NCBI RefSeq assembly: GCF_000963885.1
Contig: NZ_BALE01000031.1
Span: 1-64,000, forward strand
Origin: Tanticharoenia sakaeratensis NBRC 103193
GTDB taxonomy: Bacteria > Pseudomonadota > Alphaproteobacteria > Acetobacterales > Acetobacteraceae
DNA: 64,000 nt
Direction: 5' to 3'
Below, in pieces: positions 63,453 to 64,000 of this stretch (the stretch's first letter is position 1; every line of letters begins with the position of its first letter). The notes beneath the pieces were generated by a model. It was given only the letters and a program-made list of their open reading frames with translations. It searched no databases and was not told the origin of the DNA. Position numbers and translations under genes: made by a program.

Positions 63453-63670
63453 GAGCCATGTTCATAAGGACTTCTCATGCGCCAGGAATAACAAATCTTG
63501 TCACGACCTTAAAATGGCCGCAATGAAACACCAAGCATGCAGTGCCCGATTTGCAGCCGGCCGATTTCTACTGGCGAAATCTCATTCCGCGCTTGTCGTA
63601 CTTCATCTTCGACATCCCGTGTCCGTGATGATGCCCCCCCCTATTCCCGGGTATCGACGCAGATCGTTCC

Positions 63671-63698
63671 GGCCTGTCATGCGTAACGCGGACAGGCC
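63671..63698. repeat. Hairpin downstream of aroE-like gene
   Basis: GGCCTGTC and GACAGGCC form a perfect 8-bp stem around a 12-nt loop, 18 bp beyond the aroE-like stop. No T-run, so termination is only possible. Confidence 0.4.
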
Positions 63699-63715
63699 AG
63701 ACTATCCTTGGCGCC

Positions 63716-64000
63716 TCAGACGCCGAAGATATCGGCCAGTGTCTTGTGCATGACCTTTTCGTCGAGTGTCCGGCCGAACAGGATCTGCGCACCGACGATC
63801 CCCTGATTGACCAGCATTCCGAGGCCGTCGAGCGTGGTGCATCCGCGCTCACGGGCCATCCTCAGCAGGCGCGTCTGCGGCGGATTGGGAATGACATCCG
63901 CCACGACGAGCCCGTCGTGCAACGAAGCGGGATCGATCGCGGGCATGGCCTCCGCATCGCCCAACCCGACCGAGGTCGCGTTGATCGCAATGTCAGCGCC
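63716..64000 (-). CDS. aroE: Shikimate dehydrogenase C-terminal part, truncated by window edge
   Basis: The frame is open to the last base. The visible 94 residues begin GADIAINATSVGLGDAEAMP, the AroE NATSVG signature, and continue VVADVIPNPPQTRLLRMA and GCTTLDGLGMLVNQG, the conserved end of shikimate/quinate 5-dehydrogenases. The ILFGRTLDEKVMHKTLADIF tail is somewhat longer than in E. coli AroE. Whether the substrate is shikimate or quinate cannot be told from this part. Confidence 0.85.
   Translation of the reverse strand, partial: GADIAINATSVGLGDAEAMPAIDPASLHDGLVVADVIPNPPQTRLLRMARERGCTTLDGLGMLVNQGIVGAQILFGRTLDEKVMHKTLADIFGV

Noticed and set aside
1-64000. CRISPR arrays, rRNA/tRNA genes, prophage or insertion sequences
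   Set aside because: No regularly spaced repeats, no RNA gene signatures and no transposase or integrase motifs were seen on either strand.

Overview
The window is GC-rich, gene-dense Gram-negative DNA. An outer-membrane porin, a KpsC/KpsS/KpsM/KpsT/KpsE capsule exporter, MlaE/MlaF, a CzcCBA efflux system and a Psp system all imply two membranes. The general character fits an alphaproteobacterium, possibly an acetic acid bacterium (Acetobacteraceae). That placement is inference; no rRNA or tRNA gene is visible to settle it. The window opens inside a DUF2236 gene and closes inside an aroE-like gene.

Region 1 (1-5038) is housekeeping or stress DNA: DUF2236 and DUF2256 genes, a small HTH-membrane protein, a MYG1-family hydrolase and the coupled ycjX-ycjF pair. 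Region 2 (5324-38369) is a large surface-polysaccharide locus. GDP-mannose supply (manC and manB, divergent) and an LtaS-like phosphoglycerol transferase lead into a plus-strand run from 10554 to 28925: kpsC, kpsS, a GT4, a TPR-GT2 protein, a 47-codon ORF, a stand-alone TPR protein, two giant multidomain glycosyltransferases (1867 and 1235 aa) and an exported beta-helix protein. Most of these are joined by ATGA or TGATG overlaps, so they look like one translationally coupled operon. Export genes follow: kpsM (minus), a GT61 and a methyltransferase-like gene (plus), a Wza/KpsD-like lipoprotein (plus), then kpsT and kpsE (minus). A fatty-acid-hydroxylase-like gene and two tandem paralogous GT4 genes close the locus.

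Region 3 (38388-45558) holds a membrane GT2 with mlaF-mlaE, then an envelope-stress module: pspF divergent from pspA-pspB, followed by two exported Toastrack-like proteins and no recognisable pspC. Region 4 (45559-46589) is about 1 kb with no gene I can support. Region 5 (46590-57821) has ugd, an FkbH-like three-part protein, a GT92-like glycosyltransferase, a porin, a Bcr/CflA efflux pump, and a DltA-like adenylation enzyme whose gene overlaps an antisense acyl-carrier-protein gene by 126 nt. Region 6 (57857-64000) is a czcCBA-type RND efflux operon and a partial shikimate dehydrogenase.

Taken together, the centre of the window encodes synthesis, Kdo-type lipid anchoring and ABC export of a mannose-containing, probably glucuronate-containing, capsule-like polysaccharide. 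Its most unusual parts are the giant TPR/HAD/glycosyltransferase fusions. Several of them carry a degenerate glycosyltransferase copy ahead of an intact one.
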